A stretch of 64,000 nt of DNA, from contig NZ_LWRV01000002.1 of NCBI RefSeq assembly GCF_009372215.1, positions 47,944-111,943 on the forward strand, in the 5' to 3' direction. Each line of letters starts with the position of its first letter. Position 1 is the first letter of the stretch. Shown here piece after piece: positions 18,164-27,923 of the stretch. The translations under genes and the position numbers were made by a program. The stretch is from Acinetobacter portensis. GTDB taxonomy: Bacteria; Pseudomonadota; Gammaproteobacteria; Pseudomonadales; Moraxellaceae. The notes under the pieces are model-generated. The model ran no database searches, was not told where the DNA came from, and saw only the letters and a program-made list of their open reading frames with translations.

Positions 18164-19618
18164 ATGTCTGAAGAACTGTTGATTAACGTCACCCCCATGG
18201 AATGTAGGGTCGCTTTAATCCAAAATGGGACAGTCAATGAGCTGTTTGTTGAACGAGATGCTAAACGTGGTTTAGTTGGAAATATTTATAAAGGCAAGGT
18301 CGTGCGTGTACTTCCAGGTATGCAAGCTGCTTTTATTGAAATCGGGTTGTCTCGTACCGCATTTTTACATATCAATGATATGATTTGGCCTAAAAATCAG
18401 CCTGCTCCAAATGTCTTTGACCTTTTACACGTTGGACAAGTGCTAACAGTTCAAGTAATGAAAGATATGTTGGGCACTAAAGGCGCGCGTTTAAGTACAG
18501 ATCTTTCTATTCCTTCACGATATTTAGTGCTGATGCCTTACGGTAATCATACTGGTGTTTCACAGCGAATAGAGTCGAGTGAAGAGCGTGATCGTTTAAG
18601 AACAATGATTGAGCGTATTCAAGAGATACATCAACTTCCGGGTTCTGTCATTGTCCGTACCGCTGCAGACGGAGTCGAAGAAGAAGCTATTGCACAAGAT
18701 ATGGCTTATCTTGCAAAGCTTTGGGAGCATATTCAACGAAAGCAAAAAAGTATTACAGTTCCATCTTTAATTTTTGAAGAACTACCACTTCCTCAGCGTG
18801 TGATTCGTGATTTAGCCAATGAAAATACGTCTAAAATTCATGTAGATTCAAGAGAAGTCTTCTCTAAGTTACAAGAATTTGTTGAAGAATTTGTGCCGAA
18901 CATGCAGGATCATCTACTTCATTATCCAGGCGAACGCCCAATTTTCGATTTGTATAATGTTGAAGAAGATATTCAAAAAGCGCTTCAAACTCGAGTTGCA
19001 TTGAAGTCTGGTGGCTATTTGATGATTGATCAGACAGAAGCCATGACCACAATTGATGTCAATACCGGTTCTTATGTGGGTGGTCGTTCATTAGAAGACA
19101 CCGTATTTAAAACCAATATGGAAGCGACGCAAGTGATTGTGCGTCAATTGCGCCTGCGAAATTTGGGCGGCATTATTATTATCGACTTTATTGATATGCA
19201 AGAAGCACATCATAGAGATGAAGTGCTTTCTCAGTTTGAACGTATGTTAGAACGTGATCATGCCAAAACTAAAATTACTCAAGTTTCTGAGCTTGGTTTG
19301 GTTGAAATGACACGTAAACGCACACGTGAATCGCTTGAACATTTGCTTTGTGAATCTTGTCCTACCTGTCAAGGTCGAGGATATGTTAAAACAGCGGAGT
19401 CAATTTGTTACGAGATATTTCGAGAAATCATGAGATATGCTCGAGCATTTGAATCTCAGAGTGGCTTTACTGTCGTTGCGCATCCATCGGTGATTGATCG
19501 ACTTTTAACGGCAGAAGCGACAGCAGTCGCAGATTTAGAGCATTTCGTGAATCGTGTTATAAAATTCCAAGTTGAAAATTTATATACGCAAGAGCAATAC
19601 GATATCATTTTAAGTTGA
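18164..19618 (+). CDS. rng: Ribonuclease G
   Basis: A 484-residue RNase E/G family endonuclease starting MSEELLINVTPMECRVALIQ at 18164; an upstream TTG at 18152 would add four residues. GLVGNIYKGKVVRVLPGMQAAFIEIGLSRTAFLH is the S1 domain, TTIDVNTG and IIIIDFIDM hold the metal-binding catalytic acids, and CESCPTCQGRGYVKT is the zinc link. The size fits RNase G, not the longer RNase E. RNase G matures the 5' end of 16S rRNA and helps mRNA decay. Confidence 0.95.
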   Translation: MSEELLINVTPMECRVALIQNGTVNELFVERDAKRGLVGNIYKGKVVRVLPGMQAAFIEIGLSRTAFLHINDMIWPKNQPAPNVFDLLHVGQVLTVQVMKDMLGTKGARLSTDLSIPSRYLVLMPYGNHTGVSQRIESSEERDRLRTMIERIQEIHQLPGSVIVRTAADGVEEEAIAQDMAYLAKLWEHIQRKQKSITVPSLIFEELPLPQRVIRDLANENTSKIHVDSREVFSKLQEFVEEFVPNMQDHLLHYPGERPIFDLYNVEEDIQKALQTRVALKSGGYLMIDQTEAMTTIDVNTGSYVGGRSLEDTVFKTNMEATQVIVRQLRLRNLGGIIIIDFIDMQEAHHRDEVLSQFERMLERDHAKTKITQVSELGLVEMTRKRTRESLEHLLCESCPTCQGRGYVKTAESICYEIFREIMRYARAFESQSGFTVVAHPSVIDRLLTAEATAVADLEHFVNRVIKFQVENLYTQEQYDIILS

Positions 19619-19754
19619 AATTGTAACAAAATATCGTTAAACAGTTGTTACATCTCTGATTTTACTTTTAATTGTGAATTCTCAATACTTAACACATGTA
19701 ATAGCCAAAGCTATTTCAGCTATTTGAAATAGCTCTAGCAAGTGAGATAGAAAA

Positions 19755-19925
19755 ATGAGTATGAGCAAAGCAATTGTGAAACAAGGCTTAAAAGTTTTAG
19801 ATTCAACAACGAAAAATCATTCGTATTTAGTCGATGCTGAAGGAAAAGAAGTACAAATTACTTCGACTATGGTTCGTAATGTATGTCATCAGTTGTTAAA
19901 TCAATGTCGAAAAATTAAAAACTAA
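19755..19925 (+). CDS. Small PA1571-like protein
   Basis: A 56-residue protein MSMSKAIVKQGLKVLD and onward, with YLVDAEGKEVQITSTMVRNV and two cysteines near the C-terminus (VCHQLLNQC). The pattern V-D-A-x-G-[KR]-E-V-x-I-T followed by M-[VI]-x-x-x-C resembles small Pseudomonas/Acinetobacter proteins grouped as PA1571 family. The function is unknown. A terminator follows directly. The frame is closed, with plausible codon use, and the gene fits the gap between rng and the wax ester synthase. Confidence 0.7.
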   Translation: MSMSKAIVKQGLKVLDSTTKNHSYLVDAEGKEVQITSTMVRNVCHQLLNQCRKIKN

Positions 19926-19952
19926 AAAAAGGGCTTAGATGGCCCTTTTTTT
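19924..19952. terminator. Bidirectional terminator, small gene / wax ester synthase
   Basis: A tract, GGGC, loop TTAGATG, GCCC, T tract. It overlaps the stop of the small gene and lies 12 bases beyond the stop of the converging acyltransferase. Confidence 0.85.
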
Positions 19953-19963
19953 ATCATCTGTGA

Positions 19964-21340
19964 TTATTCAGTATCTGTTAAATTTTCTGTACTATTAATA
20001 AGAGATTCAAAGCGTTGAATTTCATCTTCTAAATGCGTCAGTAAATTTTGCATTTTAGGTAATGCGTTGCGACAGGCAGTTAAACCGACTTCTAACTTAT
20101 CTAAATAGCTCGTCATTGTAATATTCAGTGCTTGACCATCTAATACAATAGAAGCAGGGTAGAGCGCATCTAATTTTGCGCCATTCCAATATAAAGGTTC
20201 AGATGGCCCCGGCACATTTGAAATTACAAGGTTGAAAGCTTGGCGTTTTGGCATCAGTCCTGATGCGATATTTAAACCTGCTGCGCCATAAACAAATGCG
20301 CTGTAATTTAAAATTTGACTTGAGTTCATTCGCTTAAATTTTTTCTTCGCATTTAACATACTTCGGCGAATGATTTTTAAGCGCTCTAAAGGTTCTTCTT
20401 TATGCGTGCCTAAATTTGCCAGAATCATGGTAATTCGGTTAGAAAGCTCTGAATTATCATCACGTACTGATGCTGGTACCATTGCGATCAGTGGCTTCTT
20501 TGGTAAAGCATTTTGTGTAATGAGGTATTCTCTTAATGCACCTGAGCACACAGCAAGAACGATATCGTTAATGGTTACATTGAGTGCCTTTGCAATGGCA
20601 GTTAAGCGTGAAAACTCATAAGATTGTGCAGCAAAACGACGTGAAGAACTGACACGTTGATTTAAAATACTGCTAGGTGCTTGAAAGCTAGAAACGTAAT
20701 CTGGATTACGTCCAATATCTTTGGTAATGGTTTGAGATAACTCGTAAAGGACACCAGGAGTAGATTCTAACTGGTTTTTAACAGTCGAAATAAAACCTTT
20801 AATTTTACTTGCTTTAGGTTGTTTTAAACGTTTTGCACGAGGTCCTTCTACACACCAAGGCGGTACAATACTTTTTGCATCTGGATCATGTGATAAAGAC
20901 TTTTCAACAAGTCGCATACCTGCAATACCATCTACCATTGCATGGTGGATTTTGAAGTACATCGCAAAACGATTGCCTTCAATTCCTTCAATAATATGGC
21001 AAGTCCACAAAGGTTTTGCACGGTCAATTAAAGCGCTGTGTTCTTGCGAAATATAGGTGAGTAATTCACGAATACGTCCTGGTTTTGGAAGAGCAATATG
21101 TCGGAAGTGATGATCTAAATCGAATTCCTGATCTTCATCCCAAAACAAACCATTTAGCTTATTATTAAATGGTGGAATAGGAATGGATTTTGAAGTACGA
21201 ATATCTGCAACCAAATCTTGAATAAAAGATGCGGGAGCATTTTCAGGAATTTGAAATAAAAAAAGACCACCTACATGCATAGGCTGTTGACGTTTTTCTA
21301 AAGAAAGAAAAATGAAGTCAATGGGGTGTAATGGACGCAT
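19964..21340 (-). CDS. Wax ester synthase/diacylglycerol acyltransferase (WS/DGAT)
   Basis: A 458-residue acyltransferase, the same length as the A. baylyi enzyme AtfA. The catalytic HHAMVDG is at residues 132-138, and the N-terminal RPLHPIDFIFLSLEKRQQPM and the later NRITMILANLGT and NLVISNVPGP segments are conserved in the family. It esterifies fatty alcohols or diacylglycerol with acyl-CoA to make storage wax esters or triacylglycerols at the membrane-cytosol interface. It stands alone, converging on the small PA1571-like gene. The three FadL-type transporters about 3 kb away may feed the same lipid metabolism, but this is inference. Confidence 0.94.
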   Translation of the reverse strand: MRPLHPIDFIFLSLEKRQQPMHVGGLFLFQIPENAPASFIQDLVADIRTSKSIPIPPFNNKLNGLFWDEDQEFDLDHHFRHIALPKPGRIRELLTYISQEHSALIDRAKPLWTCHIIEGIEGNRFAMYFKIHHAMVDGIAGMRLVEKSLSHDPDAKSIVPPWCVEGPRAKRLKQPKASKIKGFISTVKNQLESTPGVLYELSQTITKDIGRNPDYVSSFQAPSSILNQRVSSSRRFAAQSYEFSRLTAIAKALNVTINDIVLAVCSGALREYLITQNALPKKPLIAMVPASVRDDNSELSNRITMILANLGTHKEEPLERLKIIRRSMLNAKKKFKRMNSSQILNYSAFVYGAAGLNIASGLMPKRQAFNLVISNVPGPSEPLYWNGAKLDALYPASIVLDGQALNITMTSYLDKLEVGLTACRNALPKMQNLLTHLEDEIQRFESLINSTENLTDTE

Positions 21341-21468
21341 ATTGCTGGTTGCCTCACTGCAATGCTAACGCTACTCCTGTATGAGCGGCCTTATTAGTAT
21401 TTTAAATAGAAAGAAATTATAGCTGTTATTTGATAAAAAAGAATGAATTAATATGTATTCATAAGTCT

Positions 21469-21496
21469 AAAAAGAAACCACGATAAACGTGGTTTT
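21469..21496 (-). terminator. Terminator after cysH
   Basis: CAAAAACCACG / CGTGGTTTC hairpin with TTTAT loop and a following T-rich tract when read on the minus strand, 21-48 bases past the cysH stop. Confidence 0.7.
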
Positions 21497-21516
21497 TGAA
21501 TTGAATTTATTGAAGA

Positions 21517-22251
21517 TTATTTTTTTAAATTACCTGAGTGTAAACCACATTCTTTGTGGGTTGCTTCTTCCCACCACCAACGACCTTCACGTTCATGTTG
21601 GTTTGGTAAAACAGGGCGTGTACAAGGCTCGCATCCAATAGAAGTAAAACCACGTTCATGTAGTGGATTATATGGAATTTCCATCATACGAATATAGTTC
21701 CAAACATCTGTACTTGACCAGTTCGCAAGCGGATTGTATTTAATAAGCTGTTTCCCTACACCTGAAAAGCCGACATCTGCTTGTACAACAGGAATTTCAT
21801 TACGTGTTCCCGGGCTTTGATCTTTACGTTGACCTGTAATCCAACCATCTAAAGTAGCTAATTTTTTACGAAGCGGTTGAACTTTACGAATACCGCAACA
21901 TTCTTTGTGATCATCTTGATAAAAACTAAAGAAGCCTTTTTCAGTTACAAGCGCTTGTACTGCTTCAGATTCGGGAAAACAAATTTCAATATCAATTTTA
22001 TAATGTTTACGAACTTGGTCGATAAATTGATATGTTTCAGCATGAAGGCGACCTGTATCTAAACTAAAGACGCGAAATGGCTTACCTAAATGCGATGCCA
22101 TATCTATAAGAACAACATCTTCAGCCCCTGAAAATGAAATAGCAATTTCACCTTCTTGGCTAAGTGCAAGTTCTAAAATTTCATTAGGAGATTTATCTGC
22201 ATATTCCGATGCAAGTGCATCGACAAGATCAATGGTGGGAATAATTGTCAT
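21517..22251 (-). CDS. cysH: Phosphoadenylyl/adenylyl-sulfate reductase
   Basis: A 244-residue thioredoxin-dependent sulfonucleotide reductase of assimilatory sulfate reduction. [15 protein letters not shown] is the PP-loop-like motif, [10 protein letters not shown] and CEPCTRPV provide the four cysteines of a [4Fe-4S] cluster, and the C-terminal KECGLH carries the catalytic Cys. The cluster cysteines indicate APS-reductase type rather than the cluster-free PAPS reductase of enterobacteria. It is monocistronic and divergent from thrH. Regulation by CysB is likely in the genus, but no site is identified here. Confidence 0.94.
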   Translation of the reverse strand: MTIIPTIDLVDALASEYADKSPNEILELALSQEGEIAISFSGAEDVVLIDMASHLGKPFRVFSLDTGRLHAETYQFIDQVRKHYKIDIEICFPESEAVQALVTEKGFFSFYQDDHKECCGIRKVQPLRKKLATLDGWITGQRKDQSPGTRNEIPVVQADVGFSGVGKQLIKYNPLANWSSTDVWNYIRMMEIPYNPLHERGFTSIGCEPCTRPVLPNQHEREGRWWWEEATHKECGLHSGNLKK

Positions 22252-22449
22252 GAGTGTCCTGGCTATAGGCTTGGCTACATCTAAACCTATATTAATTTAT
22301 TTCACATGTATTTTAATAGAAATGAAATAGTAGACTTATCACTAAAAAATAAATACTTATGAATAAAATAGATTTAAAAAACAGCACTGAGTTTAAATGC
22401 TTCAGTTATGATGATGCAAAATTTTTCATATACAAAAAAGGGGAATGCC

Positions 22450-23067
22450 ATGGAAGTTGTTTGTCTTGATTTAGAAGGAGTTTTAGTTCCAGAAATTTGG
22501 ATTAACTTTGCCAAAAAAACTGGAATTAAAGAACTAGAAGCGACAACACGAGATATTCCTGATTATGATGTTTTGATGACTCAGCGTTTAAATATTTTAA
22601 AAGAACATGGTTTGGGCTTAAATGATATTCAAGCCGTAATTGCTGAAATGGGACCTTTTGAAGGCGCTAAAGAGTTTGTTGAATGGGTGCGTACGCATTT
22701 TCAATTGATTATTTTGTCTGATACTTTCTATGAATTTGCGCATCCATTGATGAAGCAATTGGGTTGGCCAACTATTTTTTGCCATAAATTAGAAACAGAT
22801 GAAAATGGTGTCATCACAGATTATAAACTTCGCCAACCCGATCAAAAACGTAAAGCTGTACAAGCATTACATGGTTTAAATTTCCGAGTGATTGCAGCAG
22901 GTGATTCTTATAACGATACAACAATGCTTGGTGAGGCAGATGCAGGTTTCTTATTTGATGCACCTGAAAATGTAATTTCAGAATTTCCACAATTCCCATC
23001 AATAAATGGCTATGCAGCACTTAAAGAAGCAATTCGTAATGCTTCAGTTCGTGATATTTCTGCTTAG
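22450..23067 (+). CDS. thrH: Phosphoserine phosphatase / homoserine phosphotransferase ThrH
   Basis: A 205-residue HAD-superfamily enzyme beginning MEVVCLDLEGVLVPEIW. The first HAD motif is DLEGV (DxE rather than DxD), which is typical of ThrH. LIILSDTFYEFAHPLM is motif II, and AAGDSYNDTTML motif IV. P. aeruginosa ThrH is also 205 residues and moves phosphate from phosphoserine to homoserine. The frame opens earlier at 22408, but ATG 22450 has AAGGGG just upstream and gives the family length. cysH is divergent. Confidence 0.93.
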   Translation: MEVVCLDLEGVLVPEIWINFAKKTGIKELEATTRDIPDYDVLMTQRLNILKEHGLGLNDIQAVIAEMGPFEGAKEFVEWVRTHFQLIILSDTFYEFAHPLMKQLGWPTIFCHKLETDENGVITDYKLRQPDQKRKAVQALHGLNFRVIAAGDSYNDTTMLGEADAGFLFDAPENVISEFPQFPSINGYAALKEAIRNASVRDISA

Positions 23068-23086
23068 TTGTGATTGATTAAGTAAG

Positions 23087-23112
23087 AAAAAAGGCGCATT
23101 AAGCGCCTTTTT
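23087..23112. terminator. Bidirectional terminator between thrH and the first FadL gene
   Basis: AAAAAAGGCGC and GCGCCTTTTT form the stem with ATTAA loop; both strands end in T tracts. Confidence 0.87.
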
Positions 23113-23124
23113 ATATTCTAAATA

Positions 23125-24240
23125 TCAGAATTTATAACCAATTTTCATACCATAACCAATTGCATGGTTATCAGTGAATTCGCCAACAGGTTTTCCACCT
23201 GTTTGAGCTGTAGCATCGCCTAACCAGAAGTATTTAACACCGGCTTGAATGAAGTAGTTTTCAGCAGGGCTATATTGAGCACCTAAACCAAGACTCCAAT
23301 AGCCTTCAGTTGGGCCAAGTGTTGTTACAGGGTTTCCTGCACCTGAGTCGTAACCTACAGCAGCCGTTGCAGCCCACTTGCTGTTAAATTTATGAGATGT
23401 ACCAACAGTTGCAGAATATTGATCATCTGAATAAGAAATTAGATCTTGACCTAGTTGGCCTAAGTGAGTCGGTGATACAACGAATTGATCCCAGTGTACC
23501 CAACGTAAATTTGCGAAAACTAAAGTATTTAGGGAAATGCCAGTTTGTAAATCAATATTTACAGACTGAGGTGTTACGGCTTGAATTTCATTAACAAGGA
23601 TGTTTCCTCGAGTGTAAGCAGAGCTTTCATGAGAAGTAGCATTATGTTTAATTTCAGAACGATAAGTTACAGCTGCTTTTAATGCGATCTCTGGTTTTGA
23701 ATAAGCAAACCCAGCAGCCCATCCGTATGCTTCTTTTTGATCGACTTGGATGTTGTAATTAGAGCGACTATAAGCAGCACCACGTAATGAGATGTCAGCC
23801 TCTACTGTTTGCCATACAGGCCCTGCATAAAAATTCCAGTTTTCTGTCGGTTGGTAACCAAGTAAAGTAGTAATATTATTTGTTTTAACTTTTACGCTTG
23901 TACCTTCAGTTGAAGATGCAAAGTCTGAACCATCTACTGCGTATTGAGCATCGGCACCATAAGGTTGGTCATAGATAAGACCTAGTGAAATTTTGTCTGT
24001 TGCTTGAATTTTTACAGCTGCAGTTGCGAAAACATAGTTATCACCCATGTCTCCCACTTTATTGTTATTATTGTCTTTACCTTTTACCGTAGGGTCTAAA
24101 ATAGAAATGCCTGCTTCAGCATAGTTACCTGATTGTAAAAATGCAGAAATAGATTGACCAGAACGATCAAGACCAGCAGCCATTGTGCACAATGGAAGTG
24201 TTGTTAGTGTAAGTGCAATATAAAGTTTGTTGAGCTTCAT
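23125..24240 (-). CDS. Outer-membrane long-chain fatty acid transporter, FadL/OmpP1 family (paralogue 1)
   Basis: A 371-residue beta-barrel protein with a signal peptide (MKLNKLYIALTLTTLPLCTMA, cleaved near residue 22). Mature LDRSGQSISAFLQSGNYAEAG and the C-terminal KIGYKF ending in Phe fit outer-membrane insertion by BAM. The repeating alternation of aromatic and polar strands and GPTEGYWSLGLGAQYSPAENYFIQ are shared with the next two genes. FadL-type pores let long-chain fatty acids or hydrophobic compounds cross the outer membrane. It is the last of three tandem paralogues, each with its own long 5' gap. Confidence 0.9.
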   Translation of the reverse strand: MKLNKLYIALTLTTLPLCTMAAGLDRSGQSISAFLQSGNYAEAGISILDPTVKGKDNNNNKVGDMGDNYVFATAAVKIQATDKISLGLIYDQPYGADAQYAVDGSDFASSTEGTSVKVKTNNITTLLGYQPTENWNFYAGPVWQTVEADISLRGAAYSRSNYNIQVDQKEAYGWAAGFAYSKPEIALKAAVTYRSEIKHNATSHESSAYTRGNILVNEIQAVTPQSVNIDLQTGISLNTLVFANLRWVHWDQFVVSPTHLGQLGQDLISYSDDQYSATVGTSHKFNSKWAATAAVGYDSGAGNPVTTLGPTEGYWSLGLGAQYSPAENYFIQAGVKYFWLGDATAQTGGKPVGEFTDNHAIGYGMKIGYKF

Positions 24241-24504
24241 GGTCTTTCCCTGATGCTATTTGTAACTAAAAGTGGTGGAAAAGTAACACAAATAAAAAAA
24301 GAGTAAATACTCAACTATATAAAATACATTGACTTGTAAGGTGAAAATATAAATTAACTAGAGTAAAAGACCTAAAAAATAAACTTATGTGAATGATTCC
24401 TAAATGAAAAATAAAAGTATGGATGTATTTAATACAAAAAGTTTAAATGTTTATAAAAAGAACAATTAAAATATGGGGGATAAATATTATTTTTTAAGCA
24501 ATTA
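24241..24504. other. AT-rich spacer between FadL paralogues 1 and 2
   Basis: With the terminator that follows, this makes a 314-base gap. It should hold the promoter of paralogue 1 (minus strand), which has AGGGAAAGACC just before its ATG. Apart from poly-A/T runs, nothing else is recognised and no open frame is credible. Confidence 0.5.
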
Positions 24505-24531
24505 AAAAAGACCACTTAAAGTGGTCTTTTT
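24505..24531 (-). terminator. Terminator after FadL paralogue 2
   Basis: AAAAAGACCAC and GTGGTCTTTTT pair around TTAAA, 24 bases beyond the paralogue 2 stop. Confidence 0.87.
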
Positions 24532-24554
24532 ATTTTAACTAAGAACTTAAGTTC

Positions 24555-25742
24555 TTAGAATTTATAGCCGATTTTCATACCATAACCAATTGCATGGTTG
24601 TCTTTAAATTGACCAACATTGTTGCTACCAGCTGTTAATGCCTGTGCATCACCTAGCCAGAAGTATTTAACACCACCTTGAATAAAGTAGTTAGAAGCAG
24701 GGCTGTATTGAGCACCTAAGCCAAGGCTCCAATAACCTTCAGTTGGACCAAGAGTGGATACAGGGTTACCAGCACCAGAATCCCAACCTACAGATACGTT
24801 AGCACCCCATTTTTCTGAGAATTTACGACCCACACCAGCATTAATTGTCCATTGGTCTTTGTCATATTGAACGAGTGTATCTGCTACTCGTGCTGGATTC
24901 CCTTTTAAAGCCTGCCCAAAATAGTTTGGTGTGATAGAAAAGCCATCCCAATTAACCCAGCGTACATTTGCAAATGCAACTGTGTTAGTCGCAATGCCTG
25001 TTTGGAAATCTAAGTTAACAGATTGTGGCGTTGTAACCTCAGTTTTTCCAGGTGTGAAAGCTGGGTTTTGGCTAAAAATTACTGTTCCAAATCCACCTGT
25101 TTCTGTAGCATCTAATTTGTGTTTGATTTCAGAGCGGTAAGTTAAAGATGTTTTAAGTGCAATTTCAGGAATTTGGTATGCAACACCCGCTGCCCAGCCC
25201 CATGCATCAGCACTTTTCATAGTCGCATCATATGAACCAAATTGCGTATTTCCGCCATATGCTTGACCACGTAAATGTACTTCTCCCTTAGCTTGTTGCC
25301 ATACTGGACCTGCGTAGAAGTTCCAATTTGCATTAGGCTGGAAGCCAACTAAAAGTGTTAAGTTTTCTGTAGTTACTTCAGCTGATGTGCCTTCACGACC
25401 TGTAGGTGTTTGTGTTGCAAACATATGATTATCAGAATTATATTGAGCTTTAGCACCAAAAGGTTGATCAAATAATAAACCTACTGAAATATTGTCTGTA
25501 GCTTGTATTTTTAATGCGGCAGAAGCTGAGTGATAACTTGCAGCCATATCGCCTGTATTATTACCTAAAGCATCTTTACCAGATACATCCGCATCTAAAA
25601 CTGAAAGACCAGCTTCTGCATAGTTACCTGGTTGTAAGAAAGCTGAAATTGATTGACCTGTACGGTCCATTGCCGCAGCGAAAGCACCAGTCATTGGTAC
25701 AGTTGCAAGAATCATTGCTACGCTAAGCGTTTTTAATTTCAT
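24555..25742 (-). CDS. Outer-membrane long-chain fatty acid transporter, FadL/OmpP1 family (paralogue 2)
   Basis: A 395-residue paralogue of its two neighbours. Signal peptide MKLKTLSVAMILATVPMTGAFA is followed by AMDRTGQSISAFLQPGNYAE. The central NWNFYAGPVWQ, LKTSLTYRSEIKHK and the C-terminal NHAIGYGMKIGYKF are near-identical to paralogue 1. It carries a longer extracellular-loop region (FGTVIFSQNPAFTPGKTEVT) than paralogue 1. The outer-membrane localisation is supported by the signal peptide and terminal Phe. Substrate preference cannot be read from the sequence. Confidence 0.9.
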   Translation of the reverse strand: MKLKTLSVAMILATVPMTGAFAAAMDRTGQSISAFLQPGNYAEAGLSVLDADVSGKDALGNNTGDMAASYHSASAALKIQATDNISVGLLFDQPFGAKAQYNSDNHMFATQTPTGREGTSAEVTTENLTLLVGFQPNANWNFYAGPVWQQAKGEVHLRGQAYGGNTQFGSYDATMKSADAWGWAAGVAYQIPEIALKTSLTYRSEIKHKLDATETGGFGTVIFSQNPAFTPGKTEVTTPQSVNLDFQTGIATNTVAFANVRWVNWDGFSITPNYFGQALKGNPARVADTLVQYDKDQWTINAGVGRKFSEKWGANVSVGWDSGAGNPVSTLGPTEGYWSLGLGAQYSPASNYFIQGGVKYFWLGDAQALTAGSNNVGQFKDNHAIGYGMKIGYKF

Positions 25743-26118
25743 TGTTCATTGTCCCTTGAATATAAGTCTTTATCACTTTTTAATTTAGTTTGTGGTGATT
25801 GGAGGTAACGGCTTTACAAACCATAATCAAAAGTTACTCCATGCGACAAAAATATCACAATTAAAATAAGAGTAAATACTCTAGAAAAAAAATATTGAGA
25901 ATTTTGTGGTTTTAATAGAGTTTAAACTCTATTTTATATATCATTTTTACATATTAATTGTTGAATTTTAATAAGTTGTTTTTTGAACTAAATGGTCTAA
26001 AAAAAATATTTTTTTTGTAACTAGTGCCTTTTTTTGATACACATAATTGATATATATGTCACATATTAATGCATTGTATGAAAATATTGATTAGTTATAG
26101 CGCGAAAAGTGGCTTAAA
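25743..26118. other. AT-rich spacer upstream of FadL paralogue 2
   Basis: About 375 bases without a credible gene. The part next to 25742 should contain the minus-strand promoter and the AAGGGACA ribosome-binding site of paralogue 2. The rest is homopolymeric A/T; I see nothing else in it. Confidence 0.5.
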
Positions 26119-26151
26119 TAAAAAAAGACTATTCAATGAATAGTCTTTTTT
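26119..26151 (-). terminator. Terminator after the broken FadL paralogue 3
   Basis: GACTATTCA and TGAATAGTC are perfectly inverted around one base, flanked by A and T tracts. It still follows the remnant's original stop codon at 26165-26167. Confidence 0.83.
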
Positions 26152-26164
26152 ATTGGTTAAATAT

Positions 26165-27412
26165 TTAGAATTTGTAACCGATTTTAAAGTTATAGCTTAA
26201 AGCATGATTGTTATTAAACTCTGTATCATATTGGTCTGAATTTAGGGCTATTTGTTTAGAGTGCTGACCTTTAACATCATCTAACCAAATATATTTGATA
26301 CCTGTATTGAACAAAATAATTTGATGCAGGGCTATATTGAACACCTAAGCCAGTACTCCATGAACCATTAATTGGGGTGTAGTGACTGATATGATCACCG
26401 ACACCAGAATCCCAGCCTAAAGAACCGTTCACTTGCCATTTGTCTGATAGTTTTTGTATTACACCTAAGTCAAGAGACCACTGATCTTTTTTATATGTAA
26501 TAGGGTCATAGCCACCCTGTAATCCAGCAGATGTGGAGGGGGTTGATGAGAAGTTAGCCATCCTGTGTTTGTAGTCTAGAAGATTCATTTCAAAATTCTT
26601 CCAGTTTATCCAACGTACATTAGCAAGTAGGGTGGTTTTTGAATTAATTTGACTATTTGTTTCTATATTTACAGATTGTGGAGTGGTAAGTGAATCATCC
26701 CCAGTTGGTCTCGATGCTAAGTTTGTAAAGGCTGGTGTGCTCTGTAATTCTTCGGCAGAGAACTTATGTTTTATTTTAGACCTGTAGGTTATGGATGCTA
26801 AATGCTTGCTATCATTTGTTTTGAAGGATAACCCACCCAACCATATGCTTCATCATTAAATTTTGCAGCATAAGTAGATTGCTCGATTATTTGATTACCT
26901 GTGCTGTGTGTGCCTCGTGGCGTAAAATTACCGTTTAAATATTGATATGAAGGACCTAAGAATACATTCCAATTATTATTGGGTTGATAGCCAAATAGTA
27001 TAGTAATATTTTTCGTATCAATTTTAAACTGAGTTTTTGTACTGGGAAGTCCTAAGTACAGTAATGCTTGTTCGTAATTGGTGTCTATTCCAAAAGGTTC
27101 ATCATAAATTAAGCCCATAGAAATTTTTTCGTTTATTTGAGCTTTTATTGTTAAGTCGGGAACTAGGAATGTGCTGTTTAAGTCACCTAAGTTCAGATTT
27201 TGGTAAGAAGAGGCAACAACACGGCCCATAATATTGTTGGTGGTTTTGGCAGAAATACTCTGATCTGTAACATTAAATCCTGCTTCAAAATAGTTACCAG
27301 GTTCTAAAAAGGCAGAAACTGATTGATTTGAGCGTTCTAAAGCAGCAGCAAAGATACTAGTTGCTGGCAATGTTGCTATTAAAGTAGCAATATAAAGTTG
27401 GTTTAATTTCAT
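26165..27412 (-). pseudogene. Frameshifted FadL/OmpP1 paralogue 3
   Basis: A third tandem copy of about 415 codons. The N-terminus (27412 down to about 26835) has a good signal peptide MKLNQLYIATLIATLPATSI and LERSNQSVSAFLEPGNYFEAG, then leaves frame in a G-rich stretch around 26831-26840 after EAYGW. The second segment continues with ITYRSKIKHKF to NYFVQ and shifts again at about 26305, where one extra base separates FVQ from TGIKYIWLDD. The third frame ends NHALSYNFKIGYKF at 26165. Each piece aligns with paralogues 1 and 2, so the gene was recently intact. Two independent frameshifts make sequencing error less likely, though not excluded. Confidence 0.85.
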
Positions 27413-27765
27413 AGTAATTCCCTTGGTTTTTATGGTGATGCAATGTGCAGTTGTTGTTTAAAGTGTGAAATGTGTTGTTTTATTGTTTGAAATTTATCAT
27501 TAAAAATTATATTTGTGTAGTTGTTTTGTTTTACTAATTATGTGAATTTGTAAGAATTAATACATTTTTTAAATCTAATTATTAGCTATATTTATGCCTG
27601 AACCTTTTAAGTAAAGATTGTAGTTGAATGTTGATCTAGTTTATTGATATGAAAAAAGTCTAAATAAAGTAATTTTTTTTGAGTTTTTTTGAAATATATC
27701 TATATTTATCAGTGTTTAATTTTTTTTAATATATATATAAGTGTATTTTAAAATAATATGGTTTG
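27413..27765. other. AT-rich gap between tRNA-Arg and FadL paralogue 3
   Basis: A 353-base stretch of strongly AT-biased DNA. It contains the AAGGGAAT ribosome-binding site directly before the paralogue 3 ATG and presumably its promoter. No frame of useful length, terminator or repeat is recognised. Confidence 0.45.
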
Positions 27766-27838
27766 TGCGCCCTGCGGGACTCGAACCCACGTCGGTCGCT
27801 TAGGAGGCAACTGCTCTATCCAGTTAAGCTAAGGGCAC
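27766..27838 (-). tRNA. tRNA-Arg, anticodon CCT
   Basis: Read on the minus strand, GTGCCCT pairs with AGGGCGC (one G-U) as acceptor stem. The D arm GCTT...GAGC follows, then the anticodon stem GTTGC/GCGAC with loop CTCCTAA (anticodon CCT, reading AGG). The T arm is GTGGG TTCGAGT CCCGC. The discriminator is A and the next bases are CA, so CCA is not encoded and must be added post-transcriptionally. The body is 73 nt. It stands alone, downstream of aroP behind a terminator. Confidence 0.95.
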
Positions 27839-27873
27839 AAAGAATGTTGCCTAATTTAGCTGAAAATAGGTCA

Positions 27874-27908
27874 AAAAAAAAGGTTATCACCGAAGTAATA
27901 ACCTTTTA
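27874..27908 (-). terminator. Terminator after aroP
   Basis: On the minus strand AAAAGGTTAT and ATAACCTTTT pair around TACTTCGGTG, followed by a long T tract. It isolates the tRNA gene from aroP transcription. Confidence 0.88.
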
Positions 27909-27923
27909 ATTTAACGCGAATTT

